Positions 28,721 through 37,005 of a stretch of 64,000 nt of DNA are shown here, piece after piece; within the stretch, counting starts at the first letter, position 1, and every line of letters starts with the position of its first letter. A program made the translations under genes and the position numbers. The stretch spans positions 1,488,001 to 1,552,000 of the forward strand of contig NZ_JAICCF010000001.1 of NCBI RefSeq assembly GCF_019492185.1. The letters run 5' to 3'. The notes beneath the pieces were generated by a model. The model ran no database searches, had not been told where the DNA came from, and saw only the letters and a program-made list of their open reading frames with translations. The stretch is from Chitinophaga rhizophila (GTDB taxonomy: Bacteria > Bacteroidota > Bacteroidia > Chitinophagales > Chitinophagaceae).

Positions 28721-30514
28721 TTATCTAATAATCATTACCCAGCCCTTGAATACTTCAACCCCACCTTCGGGCTTGTTTAGTTCCAGCCGGTAGTAATAGG
28801 TACCTTCACTTAGTCCCGTCGCATTCCAGTTATTCTGATAGTCTTTACTCTGGTATACAACACCGCCCCAACGGTTGAAGATGTACAGCGAACTGTTAGG
28901 GTATTTATCAATTCCTCTTACAACGAAATAATCATTCTTATTGTCACCATTTGGTGTAACCACGTTGGTAATCACCATACCTGCTGCCTTACCAGCTGTT
29001 TTGATACTGGTGATGATACCTTTCGCACAATCTGACTCTTTAGGGTCACAGTTGTAGGTTGGTCTGGAAGTAGAATCTGAGTTACCACCAATGTTCACCC
29101 TTGCTGTGTTATCAATACTGTTGATACCATCCGGTAAATCGTCCACTTTTACTTTGAAGTGCAGGGTAGCTACAGCGCCTGCTGCGAGGTTAGTCACCTG
29201 CCAGCTGATCGTATTAGAACCTTCCAGGTATAAACCACCGTCAGATACGCCTGACAGCTTCGTGAAGTATGGAACAGGGTCACTTACCACAAGTTTAGGA
29301 ATGGTGATGTTACCGGTGTTACGTACATATATAATGTATGACAGCTCTTCACCGGATGACACGGTTGTTTCACCACTTGCATTCAGTACGATCTTCCATC
29401 CTTCAAAGGATACCACACTCACAATCGGAATGCTGGAAGATGGTCTGCCTGCACCGCCGATATCGGGCTGGTTCTGATCGTTTGATAAAGCCGGCAGTGT
29501 TGGTACTGCGCCTTTACCGTTACCGTTATTTACAAATGCAGTGTTGTCGATTGTTCTTGCTCCTGTGAGGTCGGTGGCAACTCTCACGCGGAAAGTGCGG
29601 GATGCCTGTTGACCAGGATTCAGTACAGGAATTGTCCATGACATCAGGTTGTTGGCATCAGGCGCGCTACCATCTTCTGAATCATAGAAGTTTGTATACA
29701 CCGGGATATAATCTGTTACCAGGATATTGTTCAGTATCTGTGTACCGGTATTTCTTACATGTATTACGTAGGTAATCACGTCGCCTGAAGCAATGATACC
29801 GTCAGGACCGCTACCGATGTAACCGGAAGCAACCCATGCTACTGTGTTCATCCCGTTATCTACCGGCACCCTTGTAGAAGGCCAGCCCCTGTCAGCGCCC
29901 ATGCCTGCAGTAATATTATTATCTGTAGCAGGACCAAAGGTGTTCCGTACAGGTACACCGTCGCCCAGGTCGATATAACCTGTGTTATTAATATAATCTA
30001 CACCCGTAAGACTGTTATCTACATCCACCGCAATATCCACATAGATGGTAGAACCCACCGGAATGGTTACGTTTGAATAGGTCAGTACACCATTTGAAAG
30101 CCCACCATTCAATCCGCCACCGTTGGTAGCGCCAAAGAAGGAAGTGTGCAGCGGAATAGTATCAATGATACGTACACCTGTCAATGGCTCGTCTCCGGTA
30201 TTACGAACATATATCCTGTAGTTAATCCTGTCACCGGTAGTCACTGACTGGTCGGTACCTGAAGGAGTAAAGGAGTATGTCATCCAGTAGTCGGCAGATT
30301 TGGCATATGGCCTGTCTGCTGATCTTACATTCTTTACAGTTGTCTTACCTGATGGTAAGGAAGTCGCCACAGCCGGCAACCAGGTCATACCCACCATAAA
30401 AAGTAGCATGAGCAGGATGCGTGCAGACAGCTTTGTAATATCAGTAAGGACCACGCCAACTCGTCGCTGCATACCTGGCAGGTTTACACGAGCGGAATTG
30501 AAATTTTTGCGCAT
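28721..30514 (-). CDS. DUF11-repeat surface protein with CHU_C gliding-associated C-terminal domain
   Basis: The 597-residue protein has an N-terminal hydrophobic signal (ILLMLLFMVGMTWLPAVA) preceded by a longish basic region. A later ATG (30472) is an alternative start. Three DUF11-type beta repeats follow (about 75-190, 205-330, 365-480), each with the YxIYVRNTG/VIHVRNTG pattern. The C-terminal CHU_C domain (about 505-597) contains VVTPNGDNKNDYFVVRGIDK, a SSLYIFNRWGGVVYQS stretch and GTYYYRLEL. CHU_C-type (type B) domains send proteins through the T9SS with a dedicated PorP/SprF partner, encoded next in this operon. The function is probably adhesive or structural at the surface; no catalytic motif is seen. 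Confidence 0.9.
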   Translation of the reverse strand: MRKNFNSARVNLPGMQRRVGVVLTDITKLSARILLMLLFMVGMTWLPAVATSLPSGKTTVKNVRSADRPYAKSADYWMTYSFTPSGTDQSVTTGDRINYRIYVRNTGDEPLTGVRIIDTIPLHTSFFGATNGGGLNGGLSNGVLTYSNVTIPVGSTIYVDIAVDVDNSLTGVDYINNTGYIDLGDGVPVRNTFGPATDNNITAGMGADRGWPSTRVPVDNGMNTVAWVASGYIGSGPDGIIASGDVITYVIHVRNTGTQILNNILVTDYIPVYTNFYDSEDGSAPDANNLMSWTIPVLNPGQQASRTFRVRVATDLTGARTIDNTAFVNNGNGKGAVPTLPALSNDQNQPDIGGAGRPSSSIPIVSVVSFEGWKIVLNASGETTVSSGEELSYIIYVRNTGNITIPKLVVSDPVPYFTKLSGVSDGGLYLEGSNTISWQVTNLAAGAVATLHFKVKVDDLPDGINSIDNTARVNIGGNSDSTSRPTYNCDPKESDCAKGIITSIKTAGKAAGMVITNVVTPNGDNKNDYFVVRGIDKYPNSSLYIFNRWGGVVYQSKDYQNNWNATGLSEGTYYYRLELNKPEGGVEVFKGWVMIIR

Positions 30515-31069
30515 AGGCTTAGGATTACTGCAGATAGTATTTTTGAATGCTATTGTACCAATGAATCGCTCTCACACTAAAAATGGCGTGTAGCAACTGT
30601 CCTCTTATTATTATATACATATATCCGGGCAAACCGGTGATGCATGTCTTGTCTGTGAAATACCGCTATCAGGGCGGTCCACAAAGCATATAAGGTGGCT
30701 TTTTTCATTGGTTATGGATTATGATTTATTAATATCCAACAGTCAGGGATATAGTAAATTTGAATATAAAAATATCTATATTTATTGAGAAAACAATATC
30801 TTTTTAAAAATTAATAACCCGCACCCCTTCCAACTTGTCAGTTATAAATCAGAACATTACAAATGAAATCACATCTCATAACATGGTTTTTCATGTTTAA
30901 AAATGGCCATTTTCCGGGAGGATTCACCTGCCATTTCCAGCACATATGAGACGATGTATCACCATCCTGTAAAGGGCTGCGAGCCATTCAAATATATTTT
31001 TTCTACCATACAATAAATTAACTGGGAGTGAATGACATAGCTATCCTCATCGCATCTACGTAGTTTTTG

Positions 31070-31115
31070 GTTATCCACATTTTAAGGGCTTTAAAAGGGC
31101 TTTTTTGTGGATAAC
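31070..31115. promoter_or_regulatory. Two perfect DnaA boxes in inverted orientation
   Basis: TTATCCACA at 31071-31079 and its reverse complement TGTGGATAA at 31106-31114 both match the consensus TTATNCACA. With flanking bases the arms are 10 bp (GTTATCCACA/TGTGGATAAC). The 26 nt between them hold a direct repeat of AAGGGCTTT. Confidence 0.65.
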
Positions 31116-31800
31116 TTTCGAGGCGCTTGTTGTACGCATATTTTGAAAACGAGGTTTTCATCGATACTATTTTCGCTTATTATGGTAGATATTGAGGGTG
31201 AACCGGACAACCAAAGTCATTGAAATTCATCGATAGATAGGTGATAATCGTCTATGCCCAACCCCTACCGCTGCCTACACTATCTTCTCATTAATTTATA
31301 CTCCATTCACATATAACCTGGCATTATTACTGCTTACACTACATGATAAATTGAAGGTATTATATGGCAGGGAATAACCATATTGAAATAAATAGCTATA
31401 TTTACTTATATATAGGTCCCCGCTTATGCTAGGAGTAGCAGCTAAAGCCATATGAGGTAGTAAGTATATGCACACCTGTTTTTGAGTACTAGCGCTTATT
31501 TTATCTATGACGACGAGCATTAGTTGAAATCGCACCCGTTATTCTATACATATTTACGCCACTGGAAAGACCATTCCCATATCTTCTACATGCAAAACCA
31601 TGATGGAAACAGCTGATGGAAGCTGGATACACGACGGAAACACTATGCCACGTCAAGTGTCTGCAACTACCGCTAACTTCTTAATATTAACCAAATTAAA
31701 ATGCACACGACCGTTCCATTCTATTGTTATAACAAGCTCATCTCCGCCGGCCGGAGGCCCGTTCCGCATGTCATATCTGAAAAGTACCCGCTTCACATAT

Positions 31801-31829
31801 GGGTATTGTAATTAGTTACAAGCATACCC
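31801..31829 (+). promoter_or_regulatory. Hairpin or operator just upstream of the receiver gene
   Basis: GGGTATTGTAA and TTACA-agc-ATACCC form an 11-bp interrupted inverted repeat around a TTAG loop, ending 27 nt before the start codon at 31857. It could be an operator or a 5' leader structure; no partner is identified. Confidence 0.4.
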
Positions 31830-31856
31830 GTATTACAACCTGCAAACACTTTTCTG

Positions 31857-32522
31857 ATGAATACTGCAGTCTATAAAATTTTACTTGTAGATGAGGACCA
31901 GGTATTTGTGAGACAGACCCGGCAGTTATTGATTACCCAATCTTATGATATTTATACAGCCTCCTCAGAAGAAGAAGGAATCATCATCTGTCAGCAACAA
32001 CAACCTGACCTTATTATCTGTGGCGCTCACCTGCGGGGAACAGGTGGACACCACTTTATCATGGCGCTCAGAAACGATCCTGGATTTGACCATATTCCCC
32101 TGATCTTTATTAGCATAAAAGATAACAAACAGGAAATGCGGATGGCGATGAACCTCGGCGCTGACGACTACCTGGCAAGACCCTTCCGGAAAAGGGATCT
32201 CCTGCTTAGTATCCGTTCCCGCCTCGGCAGATTCGCAAAATTCAATCATGTACACACGCCTGATGAAACAAGAAGCGTATCCCTGGCTAACTCAACCACT
32301 GCTCAACAGGCATTGTATCACCGACTCGGTAAAGCCGAAAACCGGATCATTAAAATGATCGCGGAAGGTAAAAGTACCAAGCAGATGGCCGACGAATTAA
32401 ATGTAAGTATCCGTACAATTGAAAATCACCGGTACAGAATTGCAGGTAAACTCGGCATCGCAGGAAGAAATGCGCTGACAGAATTTGTAATAAGAAACAT
32501 TATTCAACAACAGCAGAAATGA
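31857..32522 (+). CDS. LuxR-type response regulator with degenerate receiver domain
   Basis: The 221-residue protein has an N-terminal receiver fold (about 7-125) and a C-terminal LuxR/GerE helix-turn-helix (about 155-215, IIKMIAEGKSTKQMADELNV then RTIENHRYRIAGKLGI). The acidic pocket is present (Asp12, Glu13, Asp14) and Ser86 sits at the switch position. However, the phospho-acceptor Asp is replaced by Gly56 (DLIICGAHL) and the conserved Lys of the KP motif by Arg108 (ARPF). It therefore probably cannot be phosphorylated normally and may respond to a ligand or partner, or act constitutively. No histidine kinase gene is adjacent. It is flanked by the large intergenic region on the left and a converging gene on the right. 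Confidence 0.88.
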   Translation: MNTAVYKILLVDEDQVFVRQTRQLLITQSYDIYTASSEEEGIIICQQQQPDLIICGAHLRGTGGHHFIMALRNDPGFDHIPLIFISIKDNKQEMRMAMNLGADDYLARPFRKRDLLLSIRSRLGRFAKFNHVHTPDETRSVSLANSTTAQQALYHRLGKAENRIIKMIAEGKSTKQMADELNVSIRTIENHRYRIAGKLGIAGRNALTEFVIRNIIQQQQK

Positions 32523-32544
32523 GCCCATATAATTAAGTACCAAT

Positions 32545-32689
32545 AATTAAGAATCAGGAATTGATTGACCATTATTTCACAAACCTTAAACACCCGGATA
32601 CTACCAGAACCCGTTGGTTAGCCACCTGTGGCCAATATTGCCATTGGTTTAGTGTATCACATTGTGCTGTCAACTCCTGATTCTTAATT
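32545..32689. repeat. 145-bp element with 20-bp terminal inverted repeats
   Basis: The ends AATTAAGAATCAGGAATTGA and TCAACTCCTGATTCTTAATT are reverse complements except at one base. The interior holds a small GCCAC/GTGGC hairpin and no reading frame. It lies between two converging gene ends and shares the AATTAAGAATC core with the inverted repeat at 20863-20912, which suggests a dispersed non-coding repeat family or MITE-like element. No target-site duplication is evident. Confidence 0.6.
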
Positions 32690-32696
32690 TATATCC

Positions 32697-33143
32697 TTAT
32701 GCCTCATCAACAGCTGGCATCAATAAACTGGAAATCGCTATCCGGTTCCATGAATTGATTACTACTGCCGCCATAATCACCTGCGCTGTCAGCTCCTCGC
32801 CAAGTAAACTGATCGCCTCATTAAATGTTGCATCACTTACGTGATTGCTGATCAACGTCACTTCTTCTGTTAATGCAAGGATTGCCCGCTCTTCTGGAGA
32901 AAAGAATGGTGTTTCCCTCCACGCATTCAATGCATAGATCCGCTGCTCTGTCTCTCCCATCTTACGGGCATCCTTAGTATGCATATCTATACAGAAGGCA
33001 CATCCGTTGATCTGCGAAGCTCTTATCTTAATCAACTCCTTATGCAGCGGTTCAATCTGCGTTCCCTGAAGATATTTTTCCAGACCAAACATAGCTTTAT
33101 AACCTTCTGGCGCTACTTTGGACATATCAAAACGTTGTTTCAT
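32697..33143 (-). CDS. Carboxymuconolactone decarboxylase (AhpD-like) family protein
   Basis: The 148-residue all-helical protein has the AhpD-like redox signature NGCAFCIDMH: Cys48, Cys51 and His55 (CxxCxxxH). Members are often alkylhydroperoxidase-type thiol oxidoreductases or are annotated as CMD family proteins. The usual helix pattern follows, ending VVINSWNRIAIS. The frame runs 22 codons further upstream to 33209, but homology-like sequence begins at 33143 (MKQRFDMSKVAP). A Crp/Fnr-type regulator gene lies 77 nt upstream on the same strand, a pairing I associate with Bacteroidota, so this gene is probably its target. Peroxide or thiol stress function is inference. Confidence 0.88.
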   Translation of the reverse strand: MKQRFDMSKVAPEGYKAMFGLEKYLQGTQIEPLHKELIKIRASQINGCAFCIDMHTKDARKMGETEQRIYALNAWRETPFFSPEERAILALTEEVTLISNHVSDATFNEAISLLGEELTAQVIMAAVVINSWNRIAISSLLMPAVDEA

Positions 33144-33220
33144 GACTTTTGTGTTTTTGTTGACACAAAGTTGAAACACTATTGCCGGTAAAAACTTAAT
33201 CAAGTTCAATAAAAGACCGC

Positions 33221-33790
33221 TTAGTTTTTCTTAGCCCTGATCTTACTGAGAAATTCCGGCGTAAATCCAAGATAAGACGCCAGCATGTATTGGGGAATAC
33301 GTTGGAGAAATTCAGGAAACAGGCTACTGAAGTGATTGTAACGCTCTTCCCCTGAAAATTCATAAATATAGCGGATACGCTGTATGGCGGCTGCATATGA
33401 CCTTTGTAACACAAGTCTGAAATAACGCTCCATCACAGGCACCTTCTGAAACAACTCTTCCTGTATCCTTTTGTCCAGTATAGCTACTTCTCCCGTTTCT
33501 ACTGCCTGGATGAAATAGCTGGAAGGACTACGCTTCTCCATACTATCATAGTCAGTAATCCACCAGTTGTCAATAGCAAACTGGATAGTCTGCTCTGTTC
33601 CTTTCTCATCAATATAATACCGGCGGAAACATCCTTTCAGAATAAAATAATTAGCATTACATATCATGTCCTGCCTGAGCAGGTGGTCCTTCTTTTTCAC
33701 CTGCTGATATTGGATAACGGAAAGGATCGTGTCTTTATCTTCTTCCGTCAGGTCAACAAACCTGCTGATATGTGCTATGAGCCTTTGCAT
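33221..33790 (-). CDS. Crp/Fnr family transcriptional regulator
   Basis: The 189-residue protein has an N-terminal cyclic-nucleotide-binding-like jelly roll (about 15-120; LRQDMICNANYFILKGCFRR and WITDYDSMEKRSPSSYFIQA). A C-terminal DNA-binding region with a winged-helix pattern follows (about 140-189, FLQRIPQYMLASYLGFTPEF then LSKIRAKK). This is the short Bacteroidota type lacking the classic cAMP contact motif. The longest frame begins at 33823 but its first codons fall inside a terminator hairpin, so I start at 33790 (MQRLIAHISRFV). It likely regulates the CMD-family gene directly downstream. The effector is unknown. Confidence 0.88.
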   Translation of the reverse strand: MQRLIAHISRFVDLTEEDKDTILSVIQYQQVKKKDHLLRQDMICNANYFILKGCFRRYYIDEKGTEQTIQFAIDNWWITDYDSMEKRSPSSYFIQAVETGEVAILDKRIQEELFQKVPVMERYFRLVLQRSYAAAIQRIRYIYEFSGEERYNHFSSLFPEFLQRIPQYMLASYLGFTPEFLSKIRAKKN

Positions 33791-33810
33791 ATGCAATGAT
33801 ACAATAAAGA

Positions 33811-33838
33811 AAGGAGGCCCCATTACGGGGCCTCTCCT
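33811..33838 (-). terminator. Intrinsic terminator after the S10 peptidase gene
   Basis: On the minus strand a GC-rich stem (AGGCCCC/GGGGCCT, 5-nt loop, extended by AGG/CTCC-like outer pairs) is followed by TTTCTTTATTG. It begins 3 nt past the S10 peptidase stop. Confidence 0.75.
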
Positions 33839-33840
33839 GA

Positions 33841-35352
33841 TTAATATTTTGCCGGTTGTCCTTTTGCTGGTATAGATTCCAATATAAACTTCCGCAGATT
33901 CTCATTCGCCGCAGCCAGATCATCTTTTCGCAGGTACATCATATGCCCGCTGCGATAACCTTCCCATTTCAACCTGTTATTCAGCTTGCCTCCGGGATCC
34001 ATCTGCCACATGCTGTACTTTGCATTGAAATAGTCGCAGGCACCATCGTAATAACCTGACTGTACCAACAGATGCAGAAAAGGATTCTGTGCTATTGCCT
34101 GACGCAGGTTCTCCCCGGTATTATCATTCTTTCTGTCCCATGGATGCACCTGACCGAAGATATTATACTTCAGGTCCGTTTTGTAATTCAGCTCTTCTCT
34201 CAGATAGATATGCATGGCTGGCGTAAATGCCTGTATCCATGCGGTCAGTTCTGCATTATAATCAGGACTGGTACCACCCGTCTGACGGTCTATGCCCCTG
34301 TAACGGGAATCCAGCCGGCCAACAGTATACCCCTGATCACGCAGCAGTTCCTTCCAGAAAAGATTGACAGATACATCCAGATTGTTTTCCTGTACTACAA
34401 TATCTTTCAATCCACTGTAACGGGCTATGCGTGCGCCGATACTTTTGCGTTTTGTCTCATCCAGCGAGCCGCCTCTCGATAAAGCAGGTACCAGCTCGTT
34501 AATGGTAAATTCTTCTACTTCGGGCAACACATCCTTCAGATCTTTCTGTTGCAGATCAGCAGGCAGCTTTTTATGATACCATGCTGTCGCTGCAAAATAA
34601 GGCAGTTTTAATGCTGCGTTCAGCGGACCATCTCTCTCAATTCCCAGTTCTGTAGGCGACACTAATACCACTCCATTCAGGTACATCCACTGCGCTTCCT
34701 GCAGTTCCAGTGCCAGTCCTGATACACGGGTTGTACCATAGCTCTCTCCTATCAGGAACTTAGGAGATGCCCAGCGGCCATTGCGGGTAACGAAGGTATT
34801 GATCCACTCTGCCAGGTATTTGATGTCGGCATTTACTCCGTAAAACTTACTGCCCGGGATATCTTTACTTACCGGACGTGAAAACCCTGTATTCACCGGA
34901 TCAACAAATACAATGTCTGCTACATCCAGGATAGAATGTGGGTTATCACGCATACCAAAAGGCTGTACAGGATAACCTTCGTCATCAATATTCAGCATAC
35001 GCGGACCTGTATACCCGATCTCCATCCACACAGATGGCGTTCCCGGTCCGCCGTTGAACGATACTACCAGCGGACGGCTGGATTTATCCTTAATATCATC
35101 TCTCTCATAATAAGTATAAAATACGCCTGCCAACGGTTTGCCATCCTCATCCCAGATAGGAATGCTGCCGGCGCTGGCGGTGTAAGGTATACGCTGTCCT
35201 CTGATAGTGACTGCATGTTTAGTCACAACAGAAGAGTCTATATTCAACAGGCGGGAAGGCGAGGGTTTCATCTGCGCCTCTGAGGTCTGGGCTGTCGCCT
35301 GTGTAATGACAGTACCCGCCAGCAGCAGGGGCATTAAGAATTTGCTGATCAT
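33841..35352 (-). CDS. Peptidase S10 (serine carboxypeptidase) family protein
   Basis: The 503-residue exported protein has a signal peptide (cleavage near ATAQ, residue 22). It shows the serine carboxypeptidase signatures: the oxyanion-hole segment FNGGPGTPSVW (about 99-109), nucleophile Ser204 in IGESYGTTR, an Asp in QSGYYDGACDYFNAKY and the catalytic His in RSGHMMYLR near the C-terminus. It should be a periplasmic or secreted acid carboxypeptidase-like enzyme releasing C-terminal residues. S10-like proteins are found in several bacterial lineages as well as eukaryotes. It is 109 nt downstream of the alpha-amylase gene on the same strand and is followed by its own terminator. Confidence 0.9.
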   Translation of the reverse strand: MISKFLMPLLLAGTVITQATAQTSEAQMKPSPSRLLNIDSSVVTKHAVTIRGQRIPYTASAGSIPIWDEDGKPLAGVFYTYYERDDIKDKSSRPLVVSFNGGPGTPSVWMEIGYTGPRMLNIDDEGYPVQPFGMRDNPHSILDVADIVFVDPVNTGFSRPVSKDIPGSKFYGVNADIKYLAEWINTFVTRNGRWASPKFLIGESYGTTRVSGLALELQEAQWMYLNGVVLVSPTELGIERDGPLNAALKLPYFAATAWYHKKLPADLQQKDLKDVLPEVEEFTINELVPALSRGGSLDETKRKSIGARIARYSGLKDIVVQENNLDVSVNLFWKELLRDQGYTVGRLDSRYRGIDRQTGGTSPDYNAELTAWIQAFTPAMHIYLREELNYKTDLKYNIFGQVHPWDRKNDNTGENLRQAIAQNPFLHLLVQSGYYDGACDYFNAKYSMWQMDPGGKLNNRLKWEGYRSGHMMYLRKDDLAAANENLRKFILESIPAKGQPAKY

Positions 35353-35461
35353 AAAACTGATTGATAAATGGTTTTGCCGTAAATATAGCGCAACGCATTT
35401 TCTATATCAGCCTTTTTAGGATAAAAGGAGAAATGTCGTTAAAATACGGGCAATTCCCTTG

Positions 35462-36943
35462 TTACTCCGCCAGCGTCCATACCGATACTGAGCCGGCTGC
35501 GCACAGAAATTCTGCCCATCCTTCCTCATCAACTTCCACTTCCTCTTCTCTTTTTCCCAGAATATCTTTAAAACGCTTCCCTGCATAGCGCTTACCAATC
35601 TCCATATGTTTATTGCCTTCTTCTCCGTTAGAGATCACCACAGCACAACCGGTATGCTGCTCATCTCCCTCACGTGTCCAGCCGATACAATTCGGATGAT
35701 CGAAATAGTCACGCTGTACGCCATATGCATGCTGGTCTCTGGCCGGAATAATTAATTCAAGTCCTTCTACTGGTACCAGTTCTATCTCTGTGTCTTCGCC
35801 TTCCTTGTTTTTGTCGGTATACTTAGCGCCGTACAAATCAGGATAAAATACACAAGGGTATCCATGCTCACGCAACAGGATCAGTGCATAGGCGATTGGC
35901 TTAAACCAGTAATCAACGGTTGCTTCAAGGGCCTGCAAAGGCTGTGTATCATGATTACCAATCACTGTCACTGCCAGGAATGGTTTTGCCTGTACCAGCG
36001 ACCCATCAAAGATCTTCGTCAGGTCATAGTCTTTGCCTGCCAGGGAGGCGTCATAGAAGTTATGATGTAAAGAGGCATCAAACAATGACATTTTACCTTC
36101 TGTCGCATCAATGTATTTCAGCAGAAGGTCCAGCTGTCCAGGGGCCCAGTACTCGCCCACGGCAAACAGTTCCCTGCCGGTATACTCACGCATCTGATCC
36201 AGCCATTTGTTGAAAAAGGTTGGCGTGATATGCTTTACTGCGTCCAGGCGGAAACCATCAAACTTCACAGCATTGTAATACCATTCTCCCCATCTTCTGA
36301 ACTCTTCTCTAACGGCAGGATTACGAAATTCGATATCAGCGCCCATCAGGTAGTCGTAGTTGCCTTTCTCTGTATCAATTACTTCTTCCCAGCCTTCTCC
36401 ATATTCGTTCTGTATGGTAAAGATGCCTTCTTCATCTGAGTCACTGACATGATCGACACCGGTAAAACACTGATGATCCCATACAAAGTCGGAATGCTCG
36501 CCCTTCCTGCCTGGAAATGTGAAACGGGTATAAGCTTCTACTTCCATCGGCTCAGAAATAAACTCATTCCTGTTTTCAGGGTCTACCTTTCTGACGCATA
36601 TCTTTTCTGTTTCGTCTCCTCCCATCAGGTGATTGGCTACTACATCCACATACACCTGCATACCATTTTCCTGAATTGTTTTAATAGCTTCTTCATACTC
36701 CTTGCGGGAGCCATAGCGGGTACGTACAGTTCCCTTCTGGTCAAATTCCCCGAGATCGTAAAGATCATACACATCATATCCTCTGCTGTGTATGCCGTCT
36801 GCTCCTTTATAAGCAGGAGGCAGCCAAACAGCGTTAATACCCATGGCAGCCAGCTTCGGCGCTTCCTGTTTCACGGTATTCCATAAACTTCCATCCTCTG
36901 GTGAGTACCAGTGGAAAAACTGCATCATCGTACCATTTTTCAT
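35462..36943 (-). CDS. Cytoplasmic alpha-amylase (GH13)
   Basis: The 493-residue enzyme has no signal peptide and starts directly with the catalytic domain (MMQFFHWYSPEDGSLWNTV), as in cytoplasmic E. coli AmyA and liquefying alpha-amylases. GH13 conserved regions are present: DVVANH (region I), GFRLDAVKH with nucleophile Asp234 (region II), AVGEYW with acid/base Glu264 (region III) and VIGNHD with Asp332 (region IV). It would hydrolyse internal alpha-1,4 bonds of maltodextrin or glycogen in the cytoplasm. A C-terminal beta domain ends with AEFLCAAGSVSVWTL. It lies 62 nt after the DUF5703 gene and may be co-transcribed with it. Confidence 0.93.
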   Translation of the reverse strand: MKNGTMMQFFHWYSPEDGSLWNTVKQEAPKLAAMGINAVWLPPAYKGADGIHSRGYDVYDLYDLGEFDQKGTVRTRYGSRKEYEEAIKTIQENGMQVYVDVVANHLMGGDETEKICVRKVDPENRNEFISEPMEVEAYTRFTFPGRKGEHSDFVWDHQCFTGVDHVSDSDEEGIFTIQNEYGEGWEEVIDTEKGNYDYLMGADIEFRNPAVREEFRRWGEWYYNAVKFDGFRLDAVKHITPTFFNKWLDQMREYTGRELFAVGEYWAPGQLDLLLKYIDATEGKMSLFDASLHHNFYDASLAGKDYDLTKIFDGSLVQAKPFLAVTVIGNHDTQPLQALEATVDYWFKPIAYALILLREHGYPCVFYPDLYGAKYTDKNKEGEDTEIELVPVEGLELIIPARDQHAYGVQRDYFDHPNCIGWTREGDEQHTGCAVVISNGEEGNKHMEIGKRYAGKRFKDILGKREEEVEVDEEGWAEFLCAAGSVSVWTLAE

Positions 36944-37005
36944 ATGTTGTACATTGTGATTTGGGGAAAGATGCTATAAGAGATACAAACCACATGCCAC
37001 CACAT

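Larger units (their letters stand above)
30515..31856. other. Large AT-rich gene-free region with paired DnaA boxes (candidate replication or DnaA-binding site)
   Basis: About 1.3 kb lies between the divergent CHU_C operon and the response regulator gene. I see no convincing gene. It contains a strongly AT-rich block (about 30720-30825), an inverted pair of DnaA boxes (31070-31115) enclosing a repeated AAGGGCTTT motif, a small GAAAAC/GTTTTC hairpin (near 31145) and a hairpin near the right end. Divergent promoters must also lie here. Origin function is inference. Confidence 0.4.

Noticed and set aside
31296..31535. 79-codon minus-strand reading frame in the large intergenic region
   Set aside because: No recognisable domain, no plausible ribosome-binding context and composition typical of non-coding AT-rich DNA.
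31600..31815. 71-codon plus-strand reading frame before the response regulator
   Set aside because: No family resemblance; it overlaps the hairpin at 31801 and looks like a chance frame.
33791..33823. Upstream start for the Crp/Fnr regulator (MGPPFFIV)
   Set aside because: These codons lie within the hairpin terminator of the S10 peptidase gene; the domain starts cleanly at the later ATG.
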